Positions 24,023 through 36,826 of a stretch of 64,000 bases of DNA are shown here, piece by piece. Both the position numbers and the translations under genes were made by a program. Numbering within the stretch: position 1 is the stretch's first letter; every line of letters starts with the position of its first letter. The DNA is taken from the NCBI GenBank assembly GCA_905250025.1, contig CAJNOJ010000093.1, positions 1 to 64,000 of the forward strand, given 5' to 3'. The stretch is from Adineta ricciae. Taxonomy: Eukaryota > Rotifera > Eurotatoria > Adinetida > Adinetidae. The notes under the pieces are model-generated. The model saw only the letters and a program-made list of their open reading frames with translations, had not been told where the DNA came from and ran no database searches.

Positions 24023-24648
24023 TTATGCAGGCAATGTGCAGATCATGGTGAAGCCTGCTAAACCGAGTGCTGTGCATGATATCGAAAATATGCCAAGAAC
24101 CAACCGTCGATTGTCGGATAAATATTGATATTGTGCCCTAACTGTGACCGGTTTTTGGAATAGACGTGGATATCTGTCTGCGACAAACCAGCAGAAATGA
24201 TCGATTAATAAGGTAATGATTGCACCCATGAGCCATCCGAATGGAAAACTTGACATTGAATCCAATAGGAGTGAATTCGTTAGACTAATGCAAAGTTGCG
24301 CAGAGATTAATTGGACCCAATAGAAAGACCGATCAACTTGATCAATAAGACGACAAAATTGTGTCGGAACAACTATAACTGTCGTTTGCTGAACAGATAT
24401 TAAAATATCTTTGATATGTGATATTATTATCAAAAGAGCACATTGTAAAATAAACAGACCCAAACGATACAGAATAGGAATATTCCATTGCAAAGCCTTC
24501 ATGTACCTCGCGTAAAAATCCTGCCAAAAAAGAAATTAAACGGCGTCATTCTTCGGACAATTTATTTATATACCATTATTCTGCTTGTGCGCGCCGTCAG
24601 TATCGCCGATGTGGTGAAATGAAGGTGAAGAAAATCCCATGGCCTCAT
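24023..24648 (-). CDS. Unknown four-transmembrane protein
   Basis: Two exons: 24574-24648 (MRPWDFLHLHFTTSAILTAR...) and 24023-24520, joined by a 53-bp GT-AG intron in phase 0, giving 190 residues. Four hydrophobic segments are visible: LYRLGLFILQCALLIIISHI, YWVQLISAQLCISLTNSLLL, FGWLMGAIITLLIDHFCWFV and LVLGIFSISCTALGLAGFTM. A short polar loop (RYPRLFQKPVTVRAQYQYL) lies between the last two. The spacing is tetraspan-like, but no CCG or claudin W-GLW-C-C signature is present. The family is not recognised. The clean intron and length argue for a real gene. Confidence 0.6.
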
Positions 24649-26611
24649 GATTCTTTTCACATCGGAACCGTTTGACTACGACGATACAAAAGCACGTGGA
24701 CATGATGAAGAAATGTCAAAGAAAATAAATTCGAAAGAAAAACAAACATTTTCACAGATGACAGTATCATCGTTGAATGGAGAATAACCATCAAAACGTG
24801 TTTTTCGATTTATTTAGAGTGATTAGAATAGTTATCGACAGGAAGATTACCGAGATAAGTTGTTTAGAAACGATCAATTTGCAACAAAGCAGCTGTGACT
24901 TTCTTATTTAAGATCAAATGACAATGCTCCGTTACTTCACAATATTTGCATCCAGTGTTGATTTCGAACAGAAGAACTTTATTGATAACTTCTATCAGTC
25001 GAGAGGGTCTAGCGAGTCACGTGAATAGAGCGCTATTCATTTTAAAGATAGAGATATCACTATAAGTGCCATGGTTGACAGCGATCAATTTGCAGCAAAG
25101 ATGTTGGTGACTATGAACCCATAAACTATGCACAGACTCATGATTAGTGTGAATAGATGTATGATAGAATAAATGAGTTATAAGAGTTGATAATGACGTG
25201 TTCAAAGAAAAGATAATCTGAAGACTTATTGATAAAAAAGTCTCTTCGCATCTCTCATGTCAACAGGATCTAGAGAATTGAAGAAAACGTTAGACTAACT
25301 AATCGGCTCTTTTCAGCAAAGTTATTCGATATGTTGTTAGCTCTCTAATTATATCAATTGACACATTTTTGTCCTTATAACGTGTATTGAATCGAAGACG
25401 ATTATGTATCTTTTGATACTAAATCTTAGTAATCAACTCCTCTCTTATATCATCATACATAGACATCGATCAGAAAGTCTATTTATCTCTTGAAGATGCT
25501 TTGATTAAATACTGATGTTACAAACGAGTTGAAATAATATTCGATAATGAAGAATACAACAATCTCTCATAACAATTTCAAATGTTCTGATCATCGATAA
25601 GCACATATCAAATCAGGTAGTATAGTTCTCGATCATGAAACTAAATATAACTGTTGGCTTGCTTATTAACAACGTCACTCTGAGTGTTGTTATCATTTTC
25701 TTCCAGTGAATTGAATCGAACAGCGTTTATCTGAGGATGAGGATGTGGGTGTAACAATTACCTCGTTTCTTTTGTTCTTTCACCGAGAAAATCGAAATAC
25801 GTCGACTTATGGTGACCGTTGTTGCGGAATGTGCATACATATATATGTTATGTCTGCTCGAAATGACATTGAAGCATAGATTATTTTCTTTGTTGCTTAG
25901 TTTTCGTGGAGTAGTACATAACTAAATTTACGCTTGTTGTTTACGTTAACTTTCTTTTCTTATTTTAGAAAAATGATCTCGCCTTGGAAACTATGAAAAT
26001 AACTTTTCAAATGGATATCATGATTGACAATGCTCCTAATCGAATGATACATGATATGTCACCCAATCAGCGGGCAGCATTCTACGACTTACAAACAAGA
26101 AAATCATCATTAATGGAGCAGCTGAAGATCTTAATGTTGAACGATCATGATTTATGATGCGCGGTCAAACAATAATTATAACTTCGTTCTTTATTGACAT
26201 TTACCCTGTTCATCTGTTATTGCACTAGGAAGTTTAATTAAAATAATACTATCTTTATCGCCTATATTTTTATTTTCGTCAATCCTCGGCAGCAAAAAAT
26301 CAAAGAGTTAACATGGGAGATTATCAGTATTTCCTATAGAGATGAAACTCGAACCAGGCCTTCATCGACAAAAGATGAGTGCATTCGATTGAGAAAGGAT
26401 ACTTCTTGGACTTTGACAAATATTTTCTTCCAACATTTTCATGGACTTATACGTCGTACAGTATTAGAATATAATGTTCTTGTATATCAATTATTTATTT
26501 GTTCTGAAGACAAAAAAAACGCAAAACAAAAGATGATAAAGATAAAAGTCACAATAAAAATTTAGAAAAATAAAATCTACTTTTAATTGTGGTTCTTTGT
26601 CGGCCGTATGA
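24649..26611. other. Intergenic, around an orphan exon
   Basis: Between the four-TM gene and the ABCA 3' end. It holds the plus-strand orphan exon (25969-26157) and otherwise AT-rich sequence. The last 150 bp, the ABCA 3' flank, is the stretch duplicated at 19951. Confidence 0.5.
25969..26157 (+). CDS. Orphan terminal-exon-like coding segment
   Basis: Follows a good polypyrimidine acceptor (tattttag) and stays open for 62 codons to TGA. The translation is not low-complexity: LETMKITFQMDIMIDNAPNR, then MSPNQRAAFYDLQTRKSSL and an amphipathic MEQLKILMLN end. A Met inside it (codon 9) could start a 54-residue peptide. No upstream exon with a compatible donor was found. It may be the last exon of a lost gene, part of a pseudogene, or a small gene. 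Confidence 0.35.
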   Translation, partial: KNDLALETMKITFQMDIMIDNAPNRMIHDMSPNQRAAFYDLQTRKSSLMEQLKILMLNDHDL

Positions 26612-29600
26612 CTAACGTGATGAACAACATGGAAAGCATTTATCTAAGTAACTAGCTTCTCCACGTAGTCGACGGCGTAGTTCATCGGGATCGAGTTGAC
26701 TTCGTGCGAAGTTAAGAAAAACTTGTTCTAATGTAGTTTGACTAACTGTATAATTTTCAATTGAGTACGTTTGTTTATATGATTCAATAACACGAAAAAG
26801 TGCAGCTAATGATAGATCAGGTTCATTGACATGAATATGTACAAAACCTTCGTAGGCTTCTTTCAGTTCACTATGCGGAAATTGTTGTCGAATAATGGAA
26901 TAAAATCCATTGACACGATTGTCGTCGAATACATTTAATTTAGCCATCAATGTATAACCTAAATAAACATTAATATACAAAGCGAACTCATATCAATCGA
27001 TTTTCTGCTTTTACCGGCGCCGAATTTCGATTTCAAATGTTGAATACTTCCCAAACATTTAAATTTACCGTTGACCATGATGGCTAAACGTGTGCATAAA
27101 GCTTCACATTCTTCCATCGAATGACTTGTTAACACAATTGGTTTGCCATGATCACGACACTGTGCAATCGCATTCCAGAAATGTCGTCGTGCTTTCGGGT
27201 CCATTCCTGTTGTTGGTTCATCGAGAAAAATAATTGACGGATCACCAATCAGTGCTACAGCAGCTGATAATTTACGTTTATTTCCTCCACTATAAGCATA
27301 CACTGGCTTTTTGGCATGTTTTCTCAGATTCATCAGATCTATTAGTGCTTCGACGATCAAGTAGATCAAATGTTCTTGTACACCACGTAAACGTGCAAAC
27401 ATGTAAAGAGTTTCTTCGCCAGTTAACAAATCAATCAAAGCATCGAATTGTGGACAGTAACCCATACATCGTTGAGCGCGTCGCATATTTTCTTTCAGAT
27501 TGATTCCATCAAGAATAATTGAACCTGAATCGACTGTTTCATCACCAGTGATCATTTTAAATGTTGTTGTTTTCCCACTAGACAAACAAAACAAGACTTT
27601 CTCAACATCAAATGATTGTGTAGCCACTACTTACGCTCCATTGACACCTAATAGTCCAAAACATTCGCCATGTTTGACTCCAATAGAGATTTGATCAACG
27701 GCGTGAAACACTCCATTGTAAACTTTTTCGACTTGGTTCAGAACAAGAACATCCGTTTGTATTAGTTCAAAATGTGATGTGCTTTGAAGTCGTTCAACTT
27801 CGGCTTTAACATCAGCATCATCGCCTGGCTCTTCCGTTCGAAGTTGATCGGCTCCTGGTACAAGATCTGAAATGGTGTTATTACCAAATTCGACATAGGT
27901 TTGATTATTTGTGAAACCATGACGAATCCAATAGGCAAGTTTTGAAAAGAGTCGATAGTCAATGGCAAAAAGAGCAGCAAAACAGATAATAGATTGAATC
28001 ACCATAAATACCACAAAACGACCAACACCAGGCTTTTCCCAACTTAAGTAATTACTTGTGTAAGAAACACAATTCGAACCACAGTTACCTATTGAAAAAT
28101 GAGGAAAATATTGCATCGAGAATCTTACATCGTTCTTACCTTTGCAACATGGGTTTGGTACAAAAGCACAGAGCGGTATTAACGGTTCGCAGAGTTCATT
28201 TAGAAACGAATTCTGATAAATATCATTGAGACCTTGACCAAGACAAAAATTTGGAAATAATATAAGAAACACCCACTCCAGAGCATTCGCTATATCTAAC
28301 AAATCAAGTTGTGGAATAGCAAGAATCACAATTGCCAAAAGTGTCGCTTGACCTAAGTGAAAAAGAATACATAGATATATAGAAATCGAGTATACGATAA
28401 TGTTACTTGTTATTATATTAATGATTGTAATCCAAGCAAAACCGCTAGCAGGAATTTGAAAAAGGTATGAAATCAAATATGTCATTGGAATATGTGAAAA
28501 GCCGTATAGAATATACAATAAAATAGTATATCCTAATCGACCACTAGTCAAATAAACTTTCAGGTCTTCTTTGACTGATCCAGCTGCCCAATAAAATATC
28601 GCCCAAATGAAAATGATTAATACCGTTGCGAGAATGTAGTAAATTAAATCCCAAAGAAATGTACTACACCAAAATGTAAATCCATTCGCTCCGCTCAGAA
28701 ATTGTAAATGTTTCGCTTTGGAGATCCGTTCTTTGATCAAAAACACGGCGTATGCTGCCATTAAAAATCCAAAGCCAAACACAATGCTCGATGCCATTCG
28801 AAAACCGAAGAATTGTTGAGATTGAAAATCGCTGATTGCTTCTGTCAATGAGCGTGGCAACTGAAAAGCAGAGAAAAAAAAGAAATATTCGAACGCAAGA
28901 CATCTGTTAAGAACTAACTGGATGGTTAGTAACATAAATAGTACTATTGCTCATGGTTGGTGAAGAATATTGTTTTAACAATGCATTTGTAATGGTATTT
29001 AAAGTCAACGGTGGAACATGATAAGGTTGATTATTGAAGAGTGCAATGATATTCAGTACATTTTGAGTAGAATTCATCGTTACACTCGCTCCAATATGAT
29101 AACGATCAGATAAATCTAGTAGACTTCGTTGGCCGATACACGCTAAATATGATGTAACGTTAGTTGACGTTCCGTCCTGACAGGGTCGAGTATTATTTTC
29201 AGTTAAGTCAATCAGATTTGGTGCTTTTGGTAATTGTTGAAGATATTTTTCATAGGAACGAATAAAATCAACAGTTGTGTTGGACATTCGGTCGTACGTG
29301 TACGGAACATGACTTTCTTCGTATCGATCAAGTGACATTAGTAGTGATGGACTATCGCCTGGTTTTGGTATTTGTTGTTCGATAATTAATGAGATAATAA
29401 CAAACAAAAATGGTAAGAGAGCAGAAAATAGAACAAGATAATTTCTCAAGGAATTGATAATGCGTTTGAGTAATAAAGCATAGAACTGTTGAAAGAACAG
29501 TTGTAAACCGGAATTTTTTAGTATAACTATATCAAAAACACCTAGAAAAGCTTGATTAAATAAGACGACAAGAGTATTTTAGATTTGAATTTACTTTGAG

Positions 29601-32147
29601 GTCCAACATTAATAAATTGTGACGGAATTTCTTGTAGAGTATCGTCATGCGCAATCGGTAAATGATTTATTTGTGGATTAGTTACAGTAACGATTTCGTC
29701 CGGTTCATCTTCTTCTACACTAAAATCAAAGACAGTAACTTTCTCTGAGAAAAAGGATCCGTTGCTTACATTTTCATAAACACTTCTTCAATTGATGTTT
29801 CGGATAATCCAATACTAAATATTTGTAAGACGCTTTTATTTCTTTCGATGTCTTCAAACAACGCCGGAAAAGCTGATGATGATCCGTGTGGTAACAGCAC
29901 TTTGCATTCAGCGCTGATGGCTGATTCTAATTGTGCATGGGGAATATGTTTTTGAACTAATTGAAGAATGCGCGAAGAATCAGAATTCATATCTTTTGAT
30001 AGGATCAGGTGAAAACCAACACCTAAAATGTTTGTTAGATGTCATTTTTGCGAAATAGTCAAACAAATATTTTCATACCATATCGTGTCTTTAGGAAAAA
30101 TGGTGAACCACAACAACGAACGCGACCTTCACCCATAATTGCGATCTACATTAATGGATAAAAATAAGTGGAATCGAAGTCAAACGAAGTTTCATACTCG
30201 ATCACCAAGAACATCAGCTTCATCCATAAAATGAGTGGTGAAAAGAATCGTTCGATCCATACGAAAACGTTGAAGCATTTCCCAAGTTGATCGTCGAGCA
30301 GCAGGATCCATTCCTATTCGAAATTCATTGCAATTATGCCTAAGAATCATATGAATGCACTTCACTATCTTACCACTAGTTGGTTCATCCAAAACAACCA
30401 CTTTAGAATTAGCGATCAATGCAATACCAACACTCAACTTGCGCTTCATACCTACAAGTTTAGTTTGCGATCACAGAGAATCTCTTAACTCGACTATCTT
30501 ACCACCGGAGAGAGCTGATGAAAGTGTGTCCAATTTGTCCGTAAGCATCAAATCTTCAACCATTCGATTGATTTCATTGTCAATATCATTGGATGGATGT
30601 CCTTTAAGCTAAATGATCAAAATTGAAAAATTCGGAGTGGAAAAAAGGTCTCAATGATATTCAATTACTGTAGCAAATAATCGCAGATGTTCTCGAACAG
30701 TCAGATGATCGAAGAGAATATTATATTGCGGACATAAACCGAGAATATCACGAACTTTATCCATTGATGTTGCAATATCTAAACCATTGATGATGATTTG
30801 TCCACTGGTTGGCGGGATTAGACCTTGAAAATCGAAAACAATCAATCAGTGCATTNTTTCTTTTTCGTAGACAATATTTTTGACTGTATTAATAGCAGCG
30901 AATATGTATGACATGACCAGTAAGAATGGAAACCAAACTTGAATAACCAGAACAAAATTGTCCGCTTTATAAGGTGGATACGGATAACGTTGAAGTTCAA
31001 TGTCAAAATTCGATGAGTTAAACGTTGGATTCAGTTCTTGAAGAAGTTCCATATCCACAGCTCGTTGTAATGCAAGAAAACCTACAATAATCAACTTACT
31101 TCGATAGAACATGCATTGTTAGTCTCTTTACCTTCTTTGAAATAGCCTAAATCAAATAAAATTTTTCATTAGAACGAGAAGAGCTAGAAATTTCCAATGA
31201 CTGACCAGGTGTTCCTCCAGATGAACTATTTTTATTTCTCGGCCCAAGAATTGGAAATATTGGATATATTAGATTAGTTCGCCAATTATTTTCTCCATTG
31301 AATATTCCCCTAGATGAATTTCTTTCAGATTAATATGAAACATTAGCCGAAATGTTTACCCTGATCCGGAATTTCTCAGCTTGGCAGATAATCGGATTTT
31401 ATACGTAATATTTGACGTTAAGTTCAAGTTCGAAAACACAACACCTCCAAGAAATACCGAGTCCGGCATCTGAGTATTAACTTCGTTGACAAGTGCAGTT
31501 TCATTTACATATGCCTGGGCTAAAATCCAACAAAAACATACTCATGACTAGAAAATGCAAAATATTTACCGGTTAAGCCGATTCTTCTCGCAGCTCTATT
31601 CATAACAGCCGTAGTGAATACTGTCATCGGCGCAAAACCAATCACCGATGGCTGAGTTCCATCGAACGTCGGAAATTTGGTAATTGAGAACGGTTGAAAA
31701 GTCGTATCGTCTTTGAATGTTTCTGATTTGACAATATGCCTTATAGCAAGTAGAACAAAGCCAAAGAAAACTGGAAGTGTAATTTCGAGGAATGTACGAA
31801 TTGGCATTCGCTTTGCCAACAGAAAATTTTTCCATAATAATAATAAATAATGCCTGCCAACACGGCGCCAGCCTTTGTGATACCTTTCAACCATATCTAT
31901 AACATGCAAATTGATGATGCAAAGTTATTTCGGGGACAAAGAACAAATATTTGGTAATGACGCTCTAGCGGAGTAAAACGAAGTAGAAATGTATGTGTTT
32001 ATCACTATTATATATAACAAGATAAGCAATCAAGAATGACAAAATAACAGGTCATACTCTAAAATCCTCGAATACACTCTAAGAATGTTACGAACACTTA
32101 CTTTTCGGTGGTGGTTGATGAGAACTATCATGAACTCTCGGCGCCAT
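26612..32147 (-). CDS. ABCA-subfamily lipid transporter (interrupted by an assembly gap)
   Basis: At least 18 exons, from [15 protein letters not shown] (32102-32147) to CCSSR (26612-26958). Others: 31570-31896, 31360-31519, 31206-31309, a 15-nt microexon 31132-31146, 30857-31081, 30670-30823, 30503-30608, 30374-30451, 30198-30313, 30079-30145, 29770-30022, 29595-29719, 28919-29541, 28140-28860, 27635-28088, 27015-27577. It resembles full-length ABCA1/ABCA3 transporters: [15 protein letters not shown] in ectodomain 1, then NBD1 with [16 protein letters not shown] and [15 protein letters not shown]2 follows, then NBD2 with Walker A GVNGAGKTT split by an intron, [10 protein letters not shown] and [10 protein letters not shown]. 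Such proteins move phospholipid or sterol across membranes. An N at 30856 marks missing sequence: TM3-TM6 of TMD1 and the NBD1 Walker A are absent, so activity cannot be judged from this copy. A 51-bp intron at 28089-28139 is readable in frame but has perfect splice ends. Confidence 0.9.
30856..30856. other. Assembly gap marked by a single N inside ABCA
   Basis: Upstream exon sequence ends at NIVYEKE and downstream sequence resumes in an intron leading to GLIPPTSG. In ABCA proteins roughly 250-300 residues lie between these points, so about 1 kb or more is collapsed into one N. Confidence 0.8.
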
Positions 32148-33087
32148 ATAAAATACAACCAATTCACTCTCTTAGTTACTCGATACTGAATGAGAGCGAA
32201 ATTATACTTTAGTTTTCGACACATTTATTGCTCTAGATAAGCTCTTTTTCGATAATAAATTCTTTTGGGATAAAAATATTCGATTTGTTAAAATCTAATC
32301 AAATGAATTTATGTCAAAGGTAAAAAGGAACATTTACTTTTCTGAGGTTTACGTAACTCAGAAGCAAAGAAAATGACTCATTCATCTTTTCATGTCTAAG
32401 ATAAAAACAAAGTATTCTCATCGTTTTGTTTTATTTCTTAAATCATCAACATTACAAAAACATAACAAAATCGAGGTTTCACTTCACTTGATTTCCGACA
32501 ATCTTCATAAGTCCAAGAGACCTTCGTTTTTCTTGATATCTGAAGTAACGTAATAATGATGAAATATTTTATAAATACAAATGAAACAAGTCGTTGTTCT
32601 ATCATTTCTGTATAGAAAAAGACATAAATTAGTTTCTTTGAAAAGATTGGCATTTGTGGATGAAATATGTCGCAAAAAGTATTCTTTAATTTAAAACAAA
32701 ACGCAAAGTATTCGACATATTTCCAAGTTTACAAAATTGTCATCAGAAAACGAAATGCAATGTTCATTTTAATGTTCAAACGAGATGTTTACAAAACACA
32801 GAAAAAAGAACACATTGAAAAGAGAGAAAAGACACTGATTTATCTATTCATTTGCCGTAGATCTTTTCTTTATGTTTATACATTGCAAATAAATATAGCC
32901 AATATGGTTCAATTTTCGATATTTTAAGCACAAATAGCGAAAAGATATACACACATACAACGACAGATTGAAAGAGAGAGAGAGAACTGTATCTATTTAC
33001 AATGACAACACACACTTGCAGATCAGAAATACGATAGGATTCTTTTGCATAGATGACGATGATCGGTTTTGAACTGTTTTTCTTTTA
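32148..33087. other. Intergenic
   Basis: Upstream of ABCA and downstream of KLHL8, AT-rich. The ORF at 32667-32927 is Lys/Phe-rich and without homology. A short GA run lies near 32974. Confidence 0.5.
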
Positions 33088-35722
33088 TTATACACAACTA
33101 GAAGGATTGGTAGGATTTTTCACTTCGCATAGTTGAGAAACACTTATGTCACATTGAGAAACGCCGGCACCTGCTCGACATATGTTAATACTTGCCACTG
33201 ATGCCCATCTAAGAAAAACAAAGCCGACATGTGTGACTCAAATTCGATAGTCTAAAATATCTTATTTACTGTTGAGTCTCGGCATCGTAAGCTTCAACTG
33301 TTTTCAAATACGTTGAACCATCGTGTCCGCCGACAGAATATATTCGGCCACCTGCAATAAAACAAGAGTAGGATGTAAGTGCGTTAGAGAATCGAACTTT
33401 TACCTAGTGTAGCTGAACCAACACCGCCGCGACATGATGTCATATTCGGCACCATTGTCCAAACATTTGTGTCAGGATCAAAACATTCAACTGAATCAAG
33501 TGGTGAATTATCATCAAAACCACCTAAAATCAAAATTGTTTTTAAATTTTTTTATCATTATCTTTAACTAAGTCGTACCAAGTATGTAGAGTCGATTGTT
33601 GAGTACCGTTACCGATGCGCCAGCACGTCGTTTATTCATTGGGGCGATCGGAGCCCATTTATCGTAAGATGGACAATATCTTTCGCATGAATTCAACGAC
33701 GAACTGCCATCATTACCACCACAAGCATACAAATAACCCTAAAAGTTCGAAGACATTTACCATAAAAATTGATTCAACTGTTAATCTGTTCGAACCTTAA
33801 GCGCTGCAACAGCTACACCACCACGTGCCGTTGACATCGATGCTACCGGACTCCACGTATTATGTTCAATGTCATATCGTTCAACAGTATCGAAGCATGT
33901 CGAATCATCAAGTCCACCGACCGCATACAATGGACCACCAAGACAACCAACAGCAATACCTCGTCTGCAAGAAAAAGTTCAGTATCTAATCATATCTATC
34001 AATTTACCGCCATGTGTTCATGGGCGCCAAGGGTTCCCAGCGATTTGTTTGTGGATCGAAAACTTCAGCACTATTTAAATGAACGTTACCATCGTGACCA
34101 CCAATAGCATATACACGACCATTGACTGCACATACACCGACATGACGACGTCGAGTTGTCATTTCTGATATATAAAACCATCGATCATGTCTCAGATCAT
34201 AGCATTCCACCTAGAAATATCCAAACGATTGCATCAGTGAATAGCTCGTCATGATCATACCGATTTAAATGGATCACCTGTAGCACCACGGCCACCAACG
34301 CACAATAACACACCTAGGAAATGAATATTTTCGACGAATAAATTGTTTCAATCTCGCATTACCTGCGGCTGTTTTTCGTGGAATTATCTTTGATCCCATT
34401 GGAGATTTTGTTGTTAACAGATTCGCTCGTTTGAAAATATGCACTTTCGCATCATCCAACAGATCTCGACATGTCAGATTGGTTCGAATTAACTCTTCTT
34501 GAGCAATCACATTAAACAGGTAATCTGTGTTGATCAATGGAAATTTGACTTCTTGTAATAGATCTGCAAATGAAATCGAATAGAAATTATTTCCTAATCG
34601 AAAATCAAGCATACCGGCAAGATGAACAGCTCGTTCTCGTGGATCATGTTTAACCCATTTGATTACTGCATCATAGACATCTTTTTCGTCCAATATACCC
34701 AAATCCGACGATGCAATCAATTCCTAAACATTATAGAAATGAATATCCAACTGAAATCGTTGTTACCCGACGTACTTTCAAATGTTTGTATGAAATTTTG
34801 TAAAAATCATCAATTTGAATAATTTCCAAGAAATGATCACGAATAAATTCATCAGCTAAGTCAATTAATGATTTACGATTAAGTAGTTCGGCATATTGCC
34901 GTATTTCTGTACAGTTAGTTAACGATAAATGTTGCCGTAGGAAACTCGAGCAAGCTTCAGCTAAATCTTCTGTTTGCAGAACAGTTGATGCAAATAGAAG
35001 ATTCTGAACATTATCAATTGTTATGACGGCTTTCGCAGTATAGGCAAATTCTATGATTGTTCTCAATGAGTTTTGATGAATGTCTTGAATTTCAATTCGA
35101 CGTTTGTCAGCTTCGAGCATGCCTAATGTGAACATCGATCGAAAATATGGAATTGTTGCAGCGAGAACAACTTTATGACAAAGAAATGTTTGGTTATCAC
35201 AAACAATTTCGACGTCACAGAGAATTTGGTCTTGATAAAATTCAAATAAAGTATGGAATGCATTGCTACAAAGAACAAACACACAGGGTAACTCGGCGAA
35301 GGATCTCATTTCCGAAATACTCACCTGTGTTTTGTAAAGGAGACTTCAAACGCTTGTTGATCATCGACTTCCATGTGTTGTAATTGCTGTTGTTGTTCTC
35401 GTAATGACTCAACTAAAACAAGAATAAGCAAACAAAATGATAAAAAACACGAAGAAACAGGATTTCAAAACTACATACGTTGTTTATTGTGATACAATGC
35501 TTGCCGTTGAGTAAGCAGGCGGTTGGCAGGTACAAAATCTGATGAATCAACGTTCATATCATTATTACGAATGGTACCGGTTGATGGTGTAAGTGTGGCT
35601 GCGGATATTGTTGTTGTTGCTGCTACTGACGCAGCAGCAGCAGCAGCTGTTGGATTCAAGGTAGATAAAAGATCAACGATATTGCTGTTGTTACCAGCAG
35701 TTGGTGAAGTCTCCCCAGACAT
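33088..35722 (-). CDS. KLHL8: Kelch-like protein 8 (BTB-BACK-Kelch E3 adaptor)
   Basis: Twelve exons (35479-35722, 35325-35412, 34776-35265, 34615-34723, 34363-34563, 34261-34313, 34008-34210, 33796-33964, 33579-33738, 33404-33523, 33270-33351, 33088-33208) encode 679 residues. An Ala/Thr/Gln-rich N-terminus of about 110 residues precedes the BTB domain ([20 protein letters not shown]). BACK follows, then six Kelch repeats with GG pairs. Family-specific strings place it with KLHL8: [55 protein letters not shown] and CRAGAGV near the end. BTB-Kelch proteins bridge cullin-3 ubiquitin ligase to substrates held by the Kelch propeller. All repeats are intact. The substrate is not inferable. Confidence 0.94.
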
Positions 35723-35986
35723 CGAGCAGAAGACAGATTATGAAGTATCTAAAAATGAAAAATCAACATCGACATCGTTGTCTTTCAATGGTTGACAATA
35801 AAAGTGCACTTAGAAGAAGTTATATGACTTTATTATGATAGAGAAGTACTTTTTTTAATGATCAGAAAATTTCATTCAAGTCATTTGATTATACTTTGTT
35901 TCTCTCATTCATATTTTTTTTCTATCTATAGACTAATCAAAGATATTATCAATAGAGGTCGACACCACACTACGCAATTAATCGTA

Positions 35987-36550
35987 TCAATCAATACGAG
36001 TCTCTTTCAGATGCTTCTTGACTAAAGTCCAATACTGTTCAGCCTTTTCGTCATATTGATCGAAACCAGTGTCCTTTGCTGCTTCGTCAAATGTACGCAT
36101 TCGAAGGCACAGTTCAAAATCGGGATGCGAACGAAACTCTTCTGCTTCTTCGTTATTCATCGGTCCACCTTGATACACAAGTGTTTGTTTCGATGCATCC
36201 GATAAACGATTGTAATAATCCTTATCGACATGAGTTAAATACCGTTTTGCATTGACGTGATTCTTCACGAGATAACATATTCGTTCTGATAAGCCGATCT
36301 TCTCACGAAGATATTCCGCACCAACATGTTCGTGTCGAAGTACACCCAAATTACCCATTAGATCTTCTTGTTTTTCACCCAACAAATGTCCAATATCGTG
36401 AAGAAATGCAGCAATGATCAATTCCGCATCGTTTGGAGCGTATTGTTCGGCACAGTATGCTGCTTGCACTGCATGCTGAAATTGCGTTACAGGTTCACCG
36501 TAATATTCGCTTCCACCATGTTTTTGAAATAATAATCGAATACTCTCCAT
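35987..36550 (-). CDS. HD-domain oxygenase of the PhnZ/TmpB type
   Basis: Intronless, 187 residues. The PhnZ family uses a mixed-valent di-iron centre to cleave C-P bonds of hydroxylated aminophosphonates; related HD proteins occur in animals with unproved substrates. Visible features: Y16-x-x-E19 (YYGE, substrate-gating pair in PhnZ), H26, the HD pair H51-D52 (FLHDIGHL), H75, H98 in LVKNHVNAKRYL, YYNRLSDASKQTL, and the C-terminal Asp of FDEAAKD. All expected metal ligands are therefore present and the enzyme should be active. Length matches the bacterial enzymes. It lies between KLHL8 and ATG5, on the same strand. Oxidative phosphonate catabolism or a related 2-hydroxy substrate is inference from the active site. 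Confidence 0.85.
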   Translation of the reverse strand: MESIRLLFQKHGGSEYYGEPVTQFQHAVQAAYCAEQYAPNDAELIIAAFLHDIGHLLGEKQEDLMGNLGVLRHEHVGAEYLREKIGLSERICYLVKNHVNAKRYLTHVDKDYYNRLSDASKQTLVYQGGPMNNEEAEEFRSHPDFELCLRMRTFDEAAKDTGFDQYDEKAEQYWTLVKKHLKETRID

Positions 36551-36826
36551 ATCTTATCTTATTCGAATGCGCAGAAACTTCAGACCCACCTGACGTGACA
36601 AACGCAGATGGAATATGCCGAAGAAAAGATAATCATTCCTTAAGAATGCAATTTGAGCCGTGAGAGTAAGCCATACGGACAGATACTTACAGTCATGGCC
36701 ATATTAGTCATCGGTGAGAATCATGCAGATTCTCAATAAGCGACATCTTTTCTGAGTAATGAAAGCTTGTCTGAGTTTTTATTTGACTAGATTAGATTAT
36801 AGAAATGAACAGAGTGAAAAAGTCAA

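Noticed and set aside
28089-28139. ABCA coding sequence without an intron here
   Set aside because: The 51 bp is open in frame, but it has a GTAAGA donor, a pyrimidine tract and an AATAG acceptor, and matches the size of neighbouring introns. Removing it gives a better family fit.
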